A DNA stretch of 64,000 bases, taken from positions 186,001 to 250,000 of the forward strand of contig CAJNDS010001946.1 of the NCBI GenBank assembly GCA_905221605.1. The letters run 5' to 3'. The position numbers and the translations under genes were made by a program. Under the pieces are notes generated by a model, which worked only from the letters and a program-made list of their open reading frames with translations, was not told the origin of the DNA and made no database searches. Origin of the DNA: Symbiodinium natans. Lineage: Eukaryota > Sar > Dinophyceae > Suessiales > Symbiodiniaceae. Numbering within the stretch: the first letter of the stretch is position 1; every line of letters starts with the position of its first letter. This document shows, piece by piece, positions 11,501 through 23,920 of this stretch.

Positions 11501-14500
11501 GCCACCATCATCGGCGCGCCGTTGCTGCGAGCATCCGCCTGTTGAGCCCAAACTGTTCTTTGAGTCAAGTCCCAAATTGGAAGCCAAACAATTGCTTCTG
11601 GTCCAAGGGTCATTCGGCCACTGCTTCTGCCACGCATCGCCTCAAAGAAAAGCCAAGAAAAGCCAAGCTATTTTGTGTTGCATTTGGGTGTGCTGTTAAC
11701 TTTGCTCGGTTTAGCCACCAACCAAAGCTAACTCGTTGGAGAATGTGGATTGGCTTGTCTTTACTTCTGAACATGGTGCTGCTTGCCTAGGAATCAAGGG
11801 AATAAGTCCCAGAATCATTCCTTCGATGTTCAGTCTGAACATGCTGCTTGATTGATGGGATGCACAGCTCGCACAGAATCAAAGATGAAATGATCTGGGG
11901 CTGAAATATTTTCTTGCTTTCTAGATGCGAAGGTCAGACACAGCACTAGCGATGTTGGTGAAAAAAAGGCAACCGTACCCCACACCAAACTACTTAGCGC
12001 TCCAGGGATACTCCGTGGGAGACAGTGTTTGGGCATCTCAGGACTTCGTCTCTGCGGAGTTCTCTCGGGAGTGGGCACTCCAGAGATACTCTGCAAAATT
12101 CTCTGCAGTGCAGGATTCTCCAATGCTTTTTATTCCGTGGGGTGGGCACTCCTCCCTACTCTACGGAACTCTGCGCGGGCTTGCGCTCCGGGGATACTCT
12201 GCGGCATTCTCTGGGGCTCGCATCCGACGACTCTGCGAGATATTCTGCGACTTTCTCTGCGAGATTTGCAGGAGGTGCGTACAGGGAAGCGGGTCCAGGC
12301 AAGTTACCGAAATTCTTTGCGGGATTCTCTGGGGTTGGGCACTCGGGACTCTGTGTGGGATGTGAAATTATTTGGAACCATGCTCTGGGGGGGGGGTGGG
12401 GTATCCATGCAGGGGGCCATGTTGGACATTGTGCACTGGACGGCATCACTGCTACCAAGTCTCCGATTGCAACACGCCTGCTTGCGGCACCTTCAGGGTC
12501 TCGAGGGTTTATGCACCTGAAGAAAGTGAAGAACGTACTACACCTGCTTTGCCATGATCCTAGGAGTACCTTCAATAGCGTGCAGCTTCGGAGCAACTTC
12601 ATGACAAAGTCCACAGGCATTGTGTGATCAGGCATCGGGTAGCCAATGCTGGAGAAGTATGCTTCGAGTTGGTTCACAGGGCCGAAGTACGCTGTCCTTC
12701 CATCGACAAGGAAGCTGAGCCGGTCGAAGAGCCGGAACACCTCCCGATTCAAAACTGGTGGCTGCTGCACAGCAGCACCTCTCAACTGCTGTGCTCAAGC
12801 CTGCGACGACGGCTGATGGATAGAAGCAATCACGGTCACCTTCTGGCCCTTCTGCCCTTCCAAGGCGATGGCCTCCACAAAACGTGGTGAATTGGAGAAA
12901 AAAGCCAAGGGGCAAGGTCCGTTGTAAACCGGCAGCAACGGTAGCAACAAGATGCTCCCACGAGATAAACAGTCAGCGATGGACATGCTAAGAAAATATC
13001 ATCCTTCCATGCACGGTGAAAGCCTCCGTTCTGCAATGAGCGATCCTTCAAGCATGGTTCGTTTCGATTGTCTGAATCGCAAAGGCCCTGGTGAGGCGAG
13101 GATGGGGCGCACATCCTAAAGTTATCTGGCGTTTCGTCGGGCCATGCAAGAATGCAAGCCGCCCCCCCCCCCCCCCCCCCCCGCGCACGCACACGTGCAA
13201 GTCACTCGCTCTTGAATTTGATGCTCGTGCGGAAGCAAACGCGTGCACACAGAGCAAAACCCTTCCACAAGCCAAAGGTGTCAGGTTGCATCCCTACCCA
13301 ACCATCGCCGCCGAAACGCGGCAGTGAGCCATGCAAAGCAGATCACGGCACGTGCCAAATGTTGCCACAACATGTGCACAACTGAGACTTGCCTTCATAT
13401 ACCTCACAATCACCTGCCAGGGATCTCTTGCTTTACGCAGCAAGGGCAATCACAGATTTCACAGTCTTCCGTCAGAGAGTCGCCTCTGCCATGACGCTGT
13501 CCTGAGTCGGGTATGGTGTGAAGATCGCTCAAGACACAGTTATATAAGATTATGCTTTCACTCGCTCCCCTCTTCCTTCTCACCCTTTCTTCTGCCTGCC
13601 TGTCATCAAGAAGTCCTGTAAGATTCAAGCTTCTTATATATACATATATATGTTACCAGAAGGAAGCCCAGATGGACATTTCTCAGGCTGTAACCTCTGA
13701 ATAAAGAGTCACAATGAAATTTGTTACGAACAGGCAGGCCCCAGAAGAGGATTTCGTAGACTGTAGCCTTTTGATATAACCATCCAAGCATATCTAAATG
13801 CGAACGAGGCCCCGAAGAGGATTTATTACAGTCTGTGGGCTTTGAACTTAGATTTCTAATTGAACCGCAGTACACATGAGGTCAGCGGATTGCTAAAGGA
13901 AAATCTTTAAGGGTGTGGCCTTTTAATTCAAACTTCGGAATCGATTGAAATATGAATTTGATGTGGCCGAAAAGCTTTCCGACCTAGATCATATGGGGGT
14001 TGGGGGTGAGCTAATACATATATACACATAGATGTAAATATGTGTATATGTAATACGCTAGCCTCACTCACCCGCGATGAGACTGATTGTAGCTGGGTTT
14101 GCCAGTCAGTGCTCCACAACTGAAAACTGAAAACTGAAAACGTTGTCCCGATCAGCCGCTTGCCCACGCGTTATCAGACTTCTGGCTGATCTCTGTCACA
14201 TCTGTTTTTGCTTGCGTTGCTTGATTAAGAGCATTGTATGTTGTCGGTCTGCACGGGATTTGGTACAGGCATGGTGTTGATTTTTCGCCAGCAATGCATC
14301 CGTGTTCAGGGCATGTCTCCCATCTCTAGGTCGCAGCCTCTCCTGTGCACGTGCAACCCCTGCGAAGTCGAGCCACCAAGCCAGTGGTGGGCTCATCGCA
14401 GAAGAGAACCGCGGGCTGTGTCAGAATCTCCTTCATTGCAACAAACACCATGCGTAGTTGCGAGAACCGTGCCCATCTCATTCGATCTTAGTATGCCAGA

Positions 14501-15523
14501 TCTTGCCCAGCAGCAGTGGCAAAGCAAACTCTGCGCTTTTCGTTCTTCGAGATGCCGTGGTAGATGTCACCTGCAAGTTTGGCTCAGGTTGATGCAGCCT
14601 CCCCCCCCCCCCCCGGCAATCATATCGAAGCTCTTATCGAAGAACGGCTGCCTATCAAGCTGTTCTGGCATTTCCTCAGCATGACATCGTGCCGATCGAG
14701 CAAGGTGCAACCAAGAAGTTGATGTTCTGCATTGATTTAAACCTCTGCACTTACTGCAGCAACGTGTCTCCAGCCCCAACCTTAGCTGCGCTGAGATTGA
14801 CATCTTGCCTGCAAGTGCAAAACCATGTGGCCGCCGTTAGTTGAAGGGCTGCTTCCACACCTGCTTTCCCCCTTTTTCTAGGTCAATTGGGGCGTTGTGC
14901 CACTAAGAGGCAGGTGGAGGCACTTTGCAACGCGTTCTCGCCGCTGGCTGGACGTCACGTCTCGAGGCATCCGGAGAGTGCTCTGGAACAACAAGTGCTC
15001 CTTTGGAGTGTAGCATTCCAGCAGCATCTCCTGGGAAGATACGAGCCAAACATCTCGAATCACGGTTCAGCTTCTGACCGCTACCTGAATTGCCAACGAA
15101 AAGCCTGCTGATGAACGTACGCGATTCGACGCTTGAGGGAGGCAGAGTACTCTGTCCTTACGGCAATGGACGTGCGTCACCAAAATCAGATGTAGCTATC
15201 AGTACACTTTTCTGCAGGCACCTAGAAATCTCACAGTGTCTCCGCTTCTGTCGGTCGAGAGTCGCATTGAAGGTTAGGCTGCCCTCCGTTGGGCTTGTAC
15301 GGACAGCCAGGCAATTCAGCAGTGATGTCTTGCCGGCCTGGGCCATTACAGCATCCATACATACAGCAAGCAGCGTTCCACAGCAGAACAGGAAGCTCAG
15401 GCAAGCAACACCAGAAGGTCCCATAATCGCGAGGAGTTCACCAGGAAGCGCAAATCCACTGACTTTGTTCAGGATGCGTTTTTCCTTGTAAGCATGATGG
15501 TCCGCGTGCATAAACCCTGCCAC
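8595..15523 (-). CDS. ABCG-type half-transporter gene B (multi-exon), atypical signature motif
   Basis: A second ABCG half-transporter, head-to-tail with gene A. Exons leftward: ELLAIMGPSG, then AGKTSLLNCL after an intron inside Walker A (15,290-15,520); MLLECYTPKEHLLFQSTLRM (14,920-15,040); GISKNEKRRVCFA (about 14,525-14,570); Walker B ILTQPAVLFCDEPTTGL (14,375-14,430); H-loop VTVIASIHQPSSQ (12,805-12,890); VFRLFDRLSFLVDG (12,580-12,745); helix 1 LGLIFGLTFFQIEK (11,140-11,260); more membrane pieces at 11,000-11,085 and 9,880-10,060; GGLFINLESVPVGLVWLK (9,120-9,240); extracellular loop MINQWQDFGTLPCEGPC (8,900-9,050); and a probable last helix with a basic, acidic tail (8,595-8,740). The signature reads ISKNE where ISGGE is expected. 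The H-loop/VFRLF junction requires a GC donor. The substrate is unknown, and the N-terminus may start further upstream. Confidence 0.82.
10676..10800. repeat. degenerate CCGGGT hexanucleotide minisatellite
   Basis: About 120 bp of imperfect (GGGTCC/CCGGGT) units inside an intron of ABCG gene B. Frames crossing it encode Asp-Pro or Arg-Thr repeats and are artefacts of the repeat. Confidence 0.8.
12000..12420. repeat. dispersed degenerate TACTCT/TTCTCTGYGGG repeat, copy 2
   Basis: An irregular array of words such as GGATACTCTGC, TTCTCTGGGG and GTGGGCACT, with no fixed period. It shares a near-identical 22-bp word with the array at 3,860-4,100. It sits in an intron of ABCG gene B, just left of the VFRLFDRLSF exon. 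Confidence 0.6.
13158..13183. repeat. poly-C run
   Basis: About 23 consecutive C on the plus strand in an intron of ABCG gene B; frames across it are artefacts. A shorter C run lies at about 14,600-14,612. Confidence 0.9.
13650..13860. repeat. local imperfect duplication
   Basis: Two related units containing GAAGAGGATTT followed by a word like GACTGTAGCCTTT or CAGTCTGTGGGCTTT, at about 13,740-13,775 and 13,805-13,845. It is an intronic tandem duplication that has diverged. Confidence 0.45.
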
Positions 15524-15943
15524 GAGATGTTACGAGCGTGGGCCCCACCTCGGCACCACCCTTGCCGACTTTTGCCACCAGGTCCACATCCTGGGCGAAG
15601 GACTTTAAGCGACTTTCTCCAATCTACCGATTCTTGGACTGCGAAAGCCAAAGTAGGGAACCAGGGAAACTGCAGCGATTAGCTTTTGGTCATCGCAGAA
15701 TAACGTGTGCGCATTGAGCTCAGCATCATTCCAGTCAACCCGGATTGTATTTGGGATCTCGCTTTTCACGCTTTTGCTCGACGGTGTCGCCATGGCTCCA
15801 GAATCGCAACGGCCAACTTGAGACAACAAGCGCGACACGCACGCCACGAAAATGTCCAGGTGCAGGGTCGAAAGTGGCAACAGGCTCCAACTTTCGGTAG
15901 AAATGTGCAGAAGCCGGCCGTTTTCCCTTCCATGCTTCACACA

Positions 15944-15999
15944 CAATGTTGCAATGTTGCAATGTTGCAATGTTGCAATGTTGCAATGTTGCAATGTTG
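15944..15999. repeat. 8-bp tandem repeat CAATGTTG x7
   Basis: Seven perfect head-to-tail copies of CAATGTTG (56 bp). Because 8 is not a multiple of 3, all three frames cycle through the same peptide (CNVAMLQ-like), which explains the repetitive frames seen here. Confidence 0.95.
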
Positions 16000-18758
16000 G
16001 CCCTCTTCGTGGCAAACCGTGGCAAAGCATTGATACACTTTGATACTGGCTGGATACACATACTCACGGCATGTCTGAGCCTCGTCGTTAAACGACATCA
16101 GCCAAGTGAAACCGTGGTGGACTCGCGATAAGCGTTTCTGAAGATCCGAGCAATCAAGCCTACTTCTGCTACCCGCCGGACATCCTTGTGGCCTGCTGTG
16201 CCCTAAGTACTTGGAGGAGGGAACCTGCCGTGAATCAGGTGAGGGGCTGGGGGCAGAGGTACCTGCCATGCATCTCAAGCTGACCACCATTTGGACAACT
16301 TCATCTTCGAACAACCCTGGCGCACCCGCAGAAGAATGGTACCAGGCTCGCGGACCTCCGACATGACCAAGTGGCCGAATAGGAGGTGCCGATGTTATGC
16401 GAACACCCCGCCTGCTTTTGGAGCGCCCTGGGAGTATTTTCTTTCCACGCCACCACCTGGTCAAGGCACAAGGGGATAACAGTGGCACCGGTGACTCAGT
16501 CCAGGCGAAACTGCGGTCAAAATGATATTGTTTTTTTAAGAACATTTTGGTCAAATTCTAATTTGTGCATCTCTGATGCTCTGGATGTTCCATGATGTCC
16601 TGGCTACAGCACCAGAGGAACATATTCGGTGAACTCGACAGGAGTCGGAGGCGTCTAGCTTCAAAGGACAATAGATCGATGGGAAAAGAGATCGATGGAA
16701 AACAATGGGGAAGCTGACGAATCTGACAGTTTCGATTCGGTGCTGTCTGTTTCAAGCTGCTTTGCTCTCGAGCAGGGCATGCCTGCTTCTGCTTGAACTC
16801 CGTTTCCCGTAGATCACAACATGCGCCAACATGCGAGACTGCAAGGTGCCTCGCCCTTTGCGTTCCGCACACTTTTCGCGTGACGCTCCCAGCCCGGCTG
16901 CGACATGAACCTCGGCTTTTGCCATCGCTCCCTGCAAAAGAACGAAGAAAACGCGGGGAATCTGTGTTCGACAGCTGTTGGACAAGCAGCTGTAGACTCT
17001 CTTGAGACAGCACTGGCCGTCGCAACGGATCCTCAGGCCTGGGTTTAGTCTAGTAGGCTCCCAGCCACCACTTCGGCAAGCAAGAAAAAGACAAAAAGGG
17101 CGCCAAGGAATGCCCAGGAGCTTCTTCAATCGGCGCTTGTGAGCTTGAAATCCCTGATACGTCGCCTCACAACATATCTGGGCAAACATTTTCCAAGTTC
17201 TGTTTATCTAGTTATGCTCGCCACAAACATCTAAGAAGGCCACGTAAAACCTGCACAGCCGGTTGCGAGTGTCATGCCAAAGAGGTTGCTAGGAGACAAC
17301 GTTCAGACGTTCAGAAGTCAAAGCGCGCGAAGCGCATGTGGCAGGCATGGCAGGCATGGCAGACAGTTTGCGCCCACTTTTCTCAACCAGTATTCCTGGC
17401 CGCCGGGTGGGTTTTTACGGCACGGCCTAACGCCTGCCAGCTACTGAATTTAGCAATAAAACACTTGAAGGCACATGCTTTGAGCTTGCCGACCCCTGCA
17501 TTCAGCGCGAAAAGGGCTGAACCCGAAGGGTTGGCCGACATCACGTCATGAACAGACCACGGCTCGACCTCCAGGCTTGGTTAAAAAAACACCAAAGCTC
17601 ACGCCTGCGGTCTTCTGAGGCCATGACGTGGCCTCGAGGGCCTACAGCTCCTGGCCCAGCACAAAGTGCTAGTAGAGACATGACCAGAGTCACGAGAGAG
17701 TGACCCGACATGACTATGCGAACCCATCTCAAAAGAGGGCGACAACCTGTGGCTTCTTCTTTTTGGCACGCTCTCTGTCCACCTAAGTTCTTTGGCATCA
17801 AGCCATGCCATACAGATCATACAACAAGTCAGCCTGATGGAGCTGGTTGGGGTAGTGCACAACTCAAGACAATGAGATACAACGAGTCTGCAAACAAGAC
17901 GCGAGTGATGGCTTCTTGCCCACACCCTCTGTTAGCTCCACGCCCTCCAGATTGACTGCATTCTCCACCTGTCAAACTCAACACGAGCACAGGCAGAGAT
18001 TCAAAACAAAGCTTCGTAGAAGCTACAATTGAGAAACAGGACTGGCGTCGCGAAACTGAAATTTCAACAGCAAAGCAATCTGAAACTTGTAAAACAAAGA
18101 CTGACAAGCACAATCTGAGCAATGAAACAGCTTGTCAAAATAAAAGCGAGGTTTAAGAGCCGAAGATGAATGGAAATTGGTCGCACATGCCCAAGAAATG
18201 CTCAAAAGTCCTGACTGAGGATCACCAAAGGGATTGGAATTGCCCTGTAGCATTGCTACCCACATCTTATGACACGTGTTTAAAGATACTTGAAGTCTCG
18301 ATTTTGCTAACAAGATTGCTCAAGAGAATCGTTGCTGATGGATGTTTCTCACTGAGCATCATTTCGATGAGGCAGTATCTTTCGGTGAAAACAACCTGTT
18401 CGAAAAACACCATCGGTGCAGCATTCTTCAAGTGTGCAGCTTGCCATAAAAAGCGGACAGCAGGATAACACTGAACAGCAGTCGCTAGGACTTAGAGCAC
18501 TTATCCAAGGTACTCAGGCGGCCGCCAGAAAATCCAAGAGCGGGTCAAAGTCCCGTGCTCCTTGATAGACTAGCTTCTGGCGAAACCTTGGGCACTTATG
18601 CCAGTGCTCGTGTCATGCGCACTAGGAATGTCAGCTTCGTGCACAACTCTGAGAATCATGCTTCTTCTCCTTTTTCACTGCGGGGTAGAAAACAAGGTAC
18701 GGGTAACCTGAAGCAACAGATTTCCGGCTCTGGCGGGCAAGTAGCAACAGCAAAGAAG

Positions 18759-18815
18759 CACGTCACCACTCACGCACGTCACCACTTACGCACGTCGCCA
18801 CTCACGCACGTCACT
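18759..18815. repeat. 16-bp tandem repeat, 3.5 copies
   Basis: Units CACGTCACCACTCACG, CACGTCACCACTTACG, CACGTCGCCACTCACG and a partial fourth. The copies differ by single bases. It lies just left of the PDI exon that encodes VIVAKMDSTAT. Confidence 0.9.
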
Positions 18816-18884
18816 GTGCCTGAGACTTGCTCCTCGGACTCGTTCTCCTCAGCTTGGACACATGTCTTGCCCTTAAAGGCAATA

Positions 18885-21800
18885 CAGTCAGCCCAGTTGC
18901 CGTGGAATCCATCTTCGCCACAATGACACCTTTCTTGGCCTGAGGGATCATGATATTCGTGCTGCTTACCACTGCGTGGCCATGCTATTTGCCAACAAGT
19001 CTCATAGCCAAGTTTCTCTACCTGGCCACAGAAAGCGACGAAGACAATGCTCAATCATTCATCAGACCTGTCCTGCCTTCTCAGCCAACTGCGTCCACAC
19101 TGGGGCCAGTTTTTGGCCTAAGTGTGGAGTTTGTGTTTGTGCCAAGCCTCGCAAACAGCAGCTCACCTGTCACAAGTCAGAGCCAGCACAGCGCAAGCGC
19201 CGCGCAGTGGCCGCACCAAGGCCTCCAACTGCCGCACTCGCACGCGCACGCGCTTGCGCTGACAATAACAGCACACCCCGAGCAGCCAACGCATAGAATT
19301 CCACCTTTCTATCCATACACTCGGCATCTCCACACTCACTATACGCTCTGGTACGCGTGGTCCAAAGCCCAAACAAAAAGTACAAACAAGAGCTGCAGAA
19401 AAAAAGCTGCTGATGATCAGCAGGTCAGCACAACTCGCTTGTGCGAGTGCAAAACCTGATTCGACGTCTTGAGTGCAGCTTAGGTACAAAAACGTCCTTC
19501 TTGGAATCTAAGACGATCTTCTCAAATGTATCACCTCGATGCCAGGCGTGATGTCTTGCTGAGGGGTCCAACCTGCTCCTTGCAAAGCCTTCGAGCTTCC
19601 ATGGCCAAGGCACCTGTCAACACCGTAACGCCTCCTTCAGTCGCCTGACAGCGAAGCTAGCGAAGCTACAACGACGATGACACCGAAGCAGCACATCTTA
19701 AACGCGTTCACCAAGAATCTTCTGCCACTGGGCAATGGCGTGGCACGACTAGGAAAACTTTCCTTTAAGCTCTCATGGATCTGCATTTAAAGCGGCTCTG
19801 GAGCAAGACTTGCCAAAAAACCTGTCAGCCTTGACTGTAAAAAGTTTGATTTTGGAAGACGTCCGGTTGAACAAGGTCTTGATGACTTAAGGCGTCCTCC
19901 TCTTGACCAACACACCATTCCGCTTCCAGAGCTTCTCAGCATCAGGATGTGTTCGGCAACTCTACGAAAGCCATGCTTTCGCCATGCAAGGGCCAAGAAA
20001 CTTGAATGAAAGCATATGAAAACACTCTCTTGCCAGAAGCCGCGCGGCCTCACTTGGAGGCGCTGCGCTTTTGTAGTACCTCTAGGCAGTCGTCTTATGT
20101 GCAAGCGTGAAACTGTGCGGCTTGTTGTGACAAATTGCTTTCACGGTGCGGCTTGGCTTTCTTGGCCAGTATGTCTGCGAGGAACTGCTTCAGAGCCTGA
20201 GCTCATGGCATCCTTTGGTCACTTTAGTCACGATCGGAGCTCTCCAGCTCTCCTTCTCTCTTTCCAGCTCTCTACATCTCTCTGCCTGCCTCTTCTGTCA
20301 GGTCCTGGACACACTTGTGTTGGACCGCAGCAACCAGTCACCGCACGATGCGCAACGATCCTCACAGGTCATGGTCCTTTAGCACGTACTTCTTCTCTTG
20401 GTAAAGCACGGAGATCAGCGCAGGGATGTCCTCAGAGTGCAGATCTCAGTTGTCAAGTGCGCAACGTGCCGACGAGCGGAGGCGGCGTGAAGACTGCAAC
20501 GCGAATCAACACTTGAGAAGCGCGCCTTCCTGGCCCCAAGCAGGTCCAAGTCACTTTGCTCTAGTTTTGATCGCGAACTGGTAGCAAAACGCCACTGCCT
20601 TGAGAGTCTTTCGAGACTTCAAAGCCAAGTTTCACATAGCTGCACTTGCAGCCCTGCAATTTTGCCATCAAGTCTCGTTTCTGCTGGGGCCACCTGCACG
20701 AGCAAAGGCAATCTTAGCTCTTCAGTCTCCAGGCATGATGCGAGTACTTGTTCACCAAGTACTCGAAGTAATAAAAGGCGTGCAAGATTCTTGCAGGGTC
20801 CGCGCAACACGGGCACCAGATCAACCCAGCCAAAGCCTTGCGCATGAGAACTTCCATGTCTTTGCCGGCATCGTCTGTCTCAAAAATGCCAACGACTGAA
20901 CCTCAAGATCAGTTCTGTCTATCGCGCCACAAGGACTCACCATGGCTCGGATCCGAGTTGAAAACCCTTGGCTCCGATCTCCTGCACGGCCTGATCATCG
21001 ACTGGGAATATGTAATAAATAAATATAAATATACATATAAATATATATATATATATATATATTTCATGTGATATGTCAGAGACAGCATCGGTTCGCCGAC
21101 CTCCGCAGAATATTTCGTGGACGTGAAGGACTCGCCAACCAATGCATATGTACTCTGCCTGACATCTCAGCACGAGAGCCACCAGCCATCCAAAAAATTG
21201 ACTCCATTCTGCTTCCATTACTTGCGAGGGTCTTGATCCACTTGGCCAGTCCGGAGTCTGTCCATGACCCAGAGAAATCCTGAACAGCGAGATCATTGAA
21301 ACACGCGATGGCGCAAGACCCCGCGCTTCTGCTCAGAAACAACTCAAGGACAAGTGTCTAGCTTCTCGGTTTCCGGAGCACTGAGGGGACCTTGCATCAA
21401 GGCTTTTTTTGCAAGAAGCGGAAAACTTTTCGAGATTTGTCTCGAACAAAACTAGATTTGGCATCGGTTGATATTGAGGCGCGCGCGAGAAATGGAAAGG
21501 TGAGCATCCTTCTTTGGATCGGCTGCTTTTGGCAGCCAAACAGCTGCAAACCTCGCAGGGCATGCCGCTGCGCTGTCAGGCAATCGTGCACTCTTTCCGC
21601 GGCCTCAATTTCGAGCCCTTGTGGTCTATGAGACTCTCGGCAGCCTTGGCAAACGCCTTTCAGAAAATATGCGGCGAGGGAGGGTGGGGAGAGCAGACGC
21701 CAGTCACATCCACCCCTCTTGCAACTGGGCACGGGCCTTGGCCCGTGCTGACTTTTTCTTCACATGTGCCACCAAGGCCTGGGCTTCATAACGTCACACT

Positions 21801-23920
21801 GATGTCTCTCATCCCAACCAAGTAAAGGCTTCCAAGATGCAAAAGCATGTGCATCCAAAGTCTTCTTAATCCAACTCTCGACCTGGGCATCTGCTTCTCT
21901 CGATCACGAAGAAACTCGCTTACCACATGATTGGATGTTCCACTGGCACGACCCCTGACCTCTGACTCCGTCATCTCTTCCACTGCCGGCTTCTCTCGCT
22001 TTCCTGAGCTATGCTTGAGTCATCTTCAAAGCTGCATGCCGTGAAGCCGTACACCAACGAGAACAACGCTCCGACAAAGAAGTATATGTTTGACCACTGC
22101 ATTCCGAAAAAAGACTTGAACTTCTAGCATGTTGCAAAAGCATGTTGCGAAGCTAATGACAGATGCTCACAACATGTCGGAAAAGCCCTGCTTGGCCAAT
22201 CTGCACAGCCCCACCTTGCGTAGGACCAAGAAGCAACAACAGCACGGTCGGGGTGGGGGAGAAAAGTGTGACAAAGGGACAGGATGGGACCGGCAGGGGG
22301 CCACCCAACAGGTCTCAAGTCCGACAAGTCCCTTTTCGCCCCGGCCATTGCCGCACATGCGTGTCGACGTGTTTCTTCTCGTGTGGGGCGAAGCACGTAT
22401 GGACGCAAAAACCAGGACGAACTGGTAGAACCGGCCCATGGCGAAAAGTGATGTCGAGTCTGGGGCGTGGCCAGCTTGAGGCGACGGCCCGATCAAATTC
22501 CAGTCGCGCCATACCCATGCCCGCTCTCCCTGCATTTGGAAGGCCATCCATGCGTGCCAAGCGAGGCCATTTCTTATCATGGCAATTGATGGTCTTTGCA
22601 TGCCATGGCCATGGTGGAATCGTTTCCGGTCCCCGTGCCCTCGTGCTAAGGCACAACTGTGCGTGCACAAGGTAGGCATTCGTGTCAGGAGTCAAGGGGC
22701 AATGAGAGATCGCCCCCATGCTCGTTGAAGCAACACCGGCGGCAACGTATGTGTCCGCCACTCTGGGGGTGCGGAGGACCCCGGATATAGCCTTTGGTCC
22801 AATGGCTGTCTCACCACCCGTGCAACCCACCTTTTGTGAGGAAACCGGCGGCCATTCCGGAACACTCCGATCTCGTCGCCGAACCCTTGAACTTCCAGGA
22901 CGGCAACTCTTGCAACAGTCCGCACATGCTGCCCACTGCAAATGCGCGTCTGAGCCATTCAGCAATACCATCGGCTTCTCGAGGACCATCGTACTCAACC
23001 GGATCGCCTGAAAAAAGCAAGAAGCCAATGCACAAAAATGCCCATAGTTTGCGCGCCAAGGGTTCACTCTCAGGCCTCCTCGCACAAAGTATTTCAATGT
23101 CGGGTACGACTGCACCTACAAGGTGATCTGCAAACATGAACAAGCTGCTGCCTAGACTTGCGCGCTCTCCTCCCACCAAGGCCTGGTATTGTTGTGCCAA
23201 GGCCGTCTCTGCAGTCGCATCAACCTGGAGGTTTCAAGGGGTTCAATGATGGTGCGCCGGTGCAGCTGCAGCCACCTTGGCCAGCATTGTTTTGGCACCT
23301 TCCATTCCTCAAATGCGCCAGCATGACACGTCAACGCACTCAAACAGAGCACTTCAAAGGCGACTCGCTGCCAACTACTTCTGAGTGGGGCATGCCCTTC
23401 CGGGAAATCTGAAGGAAGCTGAACTTCGCAAAGGCTCGCAAAGCATCGGCTGCCTGGTTGTAGTGCGGCTCGAGCTGCTGACAATGACCACACCAGGGCC
23501 TCCCCAAGGTGCTCCGTTCCAGTCCTCTCGCTGCTTCTTCCAAAGGGCTGAGCAGCGTGCGCATAGAACTCCACCAAGACCCTCTCATTGGTCGTGATGA
23601 AGTCCTGGAAGGAGCCTTGGTCGGAATTCTAGTCAAGATGCAGCGGTCCCCTAGTTGAAAGCATGTCAGACACGTCAGAGTTGACCACTGTCAGTGAGAG
23701 TTTTCACAGACTCTGGAAAATCTTCGTCATCTTCGTCGTCCTGCGGAAGGGAGCAGCCAGACACCAAGGTGCTTCTCTTGGCCGGATTTTCTGAAAAATG
23801 GCGACCTGAAAATGCAGCTCGCTCTAACTTCAGCAGCCTTGCTGGGTCATCAATCAATAAAGTCTCCTCGTCCATCTCTGTTGCCTGCAACATCCACCAT
23901 TCTCCAGCATGCATGCCCAC
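18885..23920 (-). CDS. protein disulfide isomerase (multi-exon, two WCGHC active sites)
   Basis: A thioredoxin-fold oxidoreductase that forms and rearranges disulfides, normally in the ER lumen. Exons leftward: acidic DDEDDEDFPESVKTLTDS (about 23,690-23,745); QDFITTNERVLVEFYA (23,561-23,615); PWCGHCQQLEPHYNQAADAL (23,425-23,499); KTMLAK (near 23,270); VDATAETALAQQYQA (23,170-23,225); SYPTLKYFV (23,080-23,110); GDPVEYDGPREADGIAEWLRR (22,945-23,010). Later come VQDFSGSWTDSGLAKWIKTL (21,215-21,310), a b-domain-like VVGIFETDDAGKDME (20,825-20,900), GDTFEKIVLDSKKDVFV (19,490-19,560), a second PWCGHC (19,204-19,221), KLAPVWTQLAEKA (19,065-19,110) and VIVAKMDSTAT (18,890-18,925). This matches an a-b-b'-a' PDI, perhaps with an additional domain. 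Intron 23,500-23,560 is GC-AG, 61 bp. The signal peptide exon and the KDEL-type end were not found. Confidence 0.85.
21000..21066. repeat. AT-rich (TA)n/(AAATAT)n microsatellite
   Basis: AAATAAATATAAATATACATATAAATATATAT-type sequence of about 65 bp in an intron of the PDI gene. Confidence 0.9.

Larger units (their letters stand above)
15524..18884. other. region without a recognised gene, between ABCG gene B and the PDI gene
   Basis: May contain the upstream exons of ABCG gene B and the last exons of the disulfide isomerase gene, but no frame shows a convincing domain. The minus-strand frame at 16,752-17,189 has a weakly hydrophobic stretch of unknown meaning. The region holds the 8-bp array at 15,944-15,999 and the 16-bp array at 18,759-18,815. 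Confidence 0.4.
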
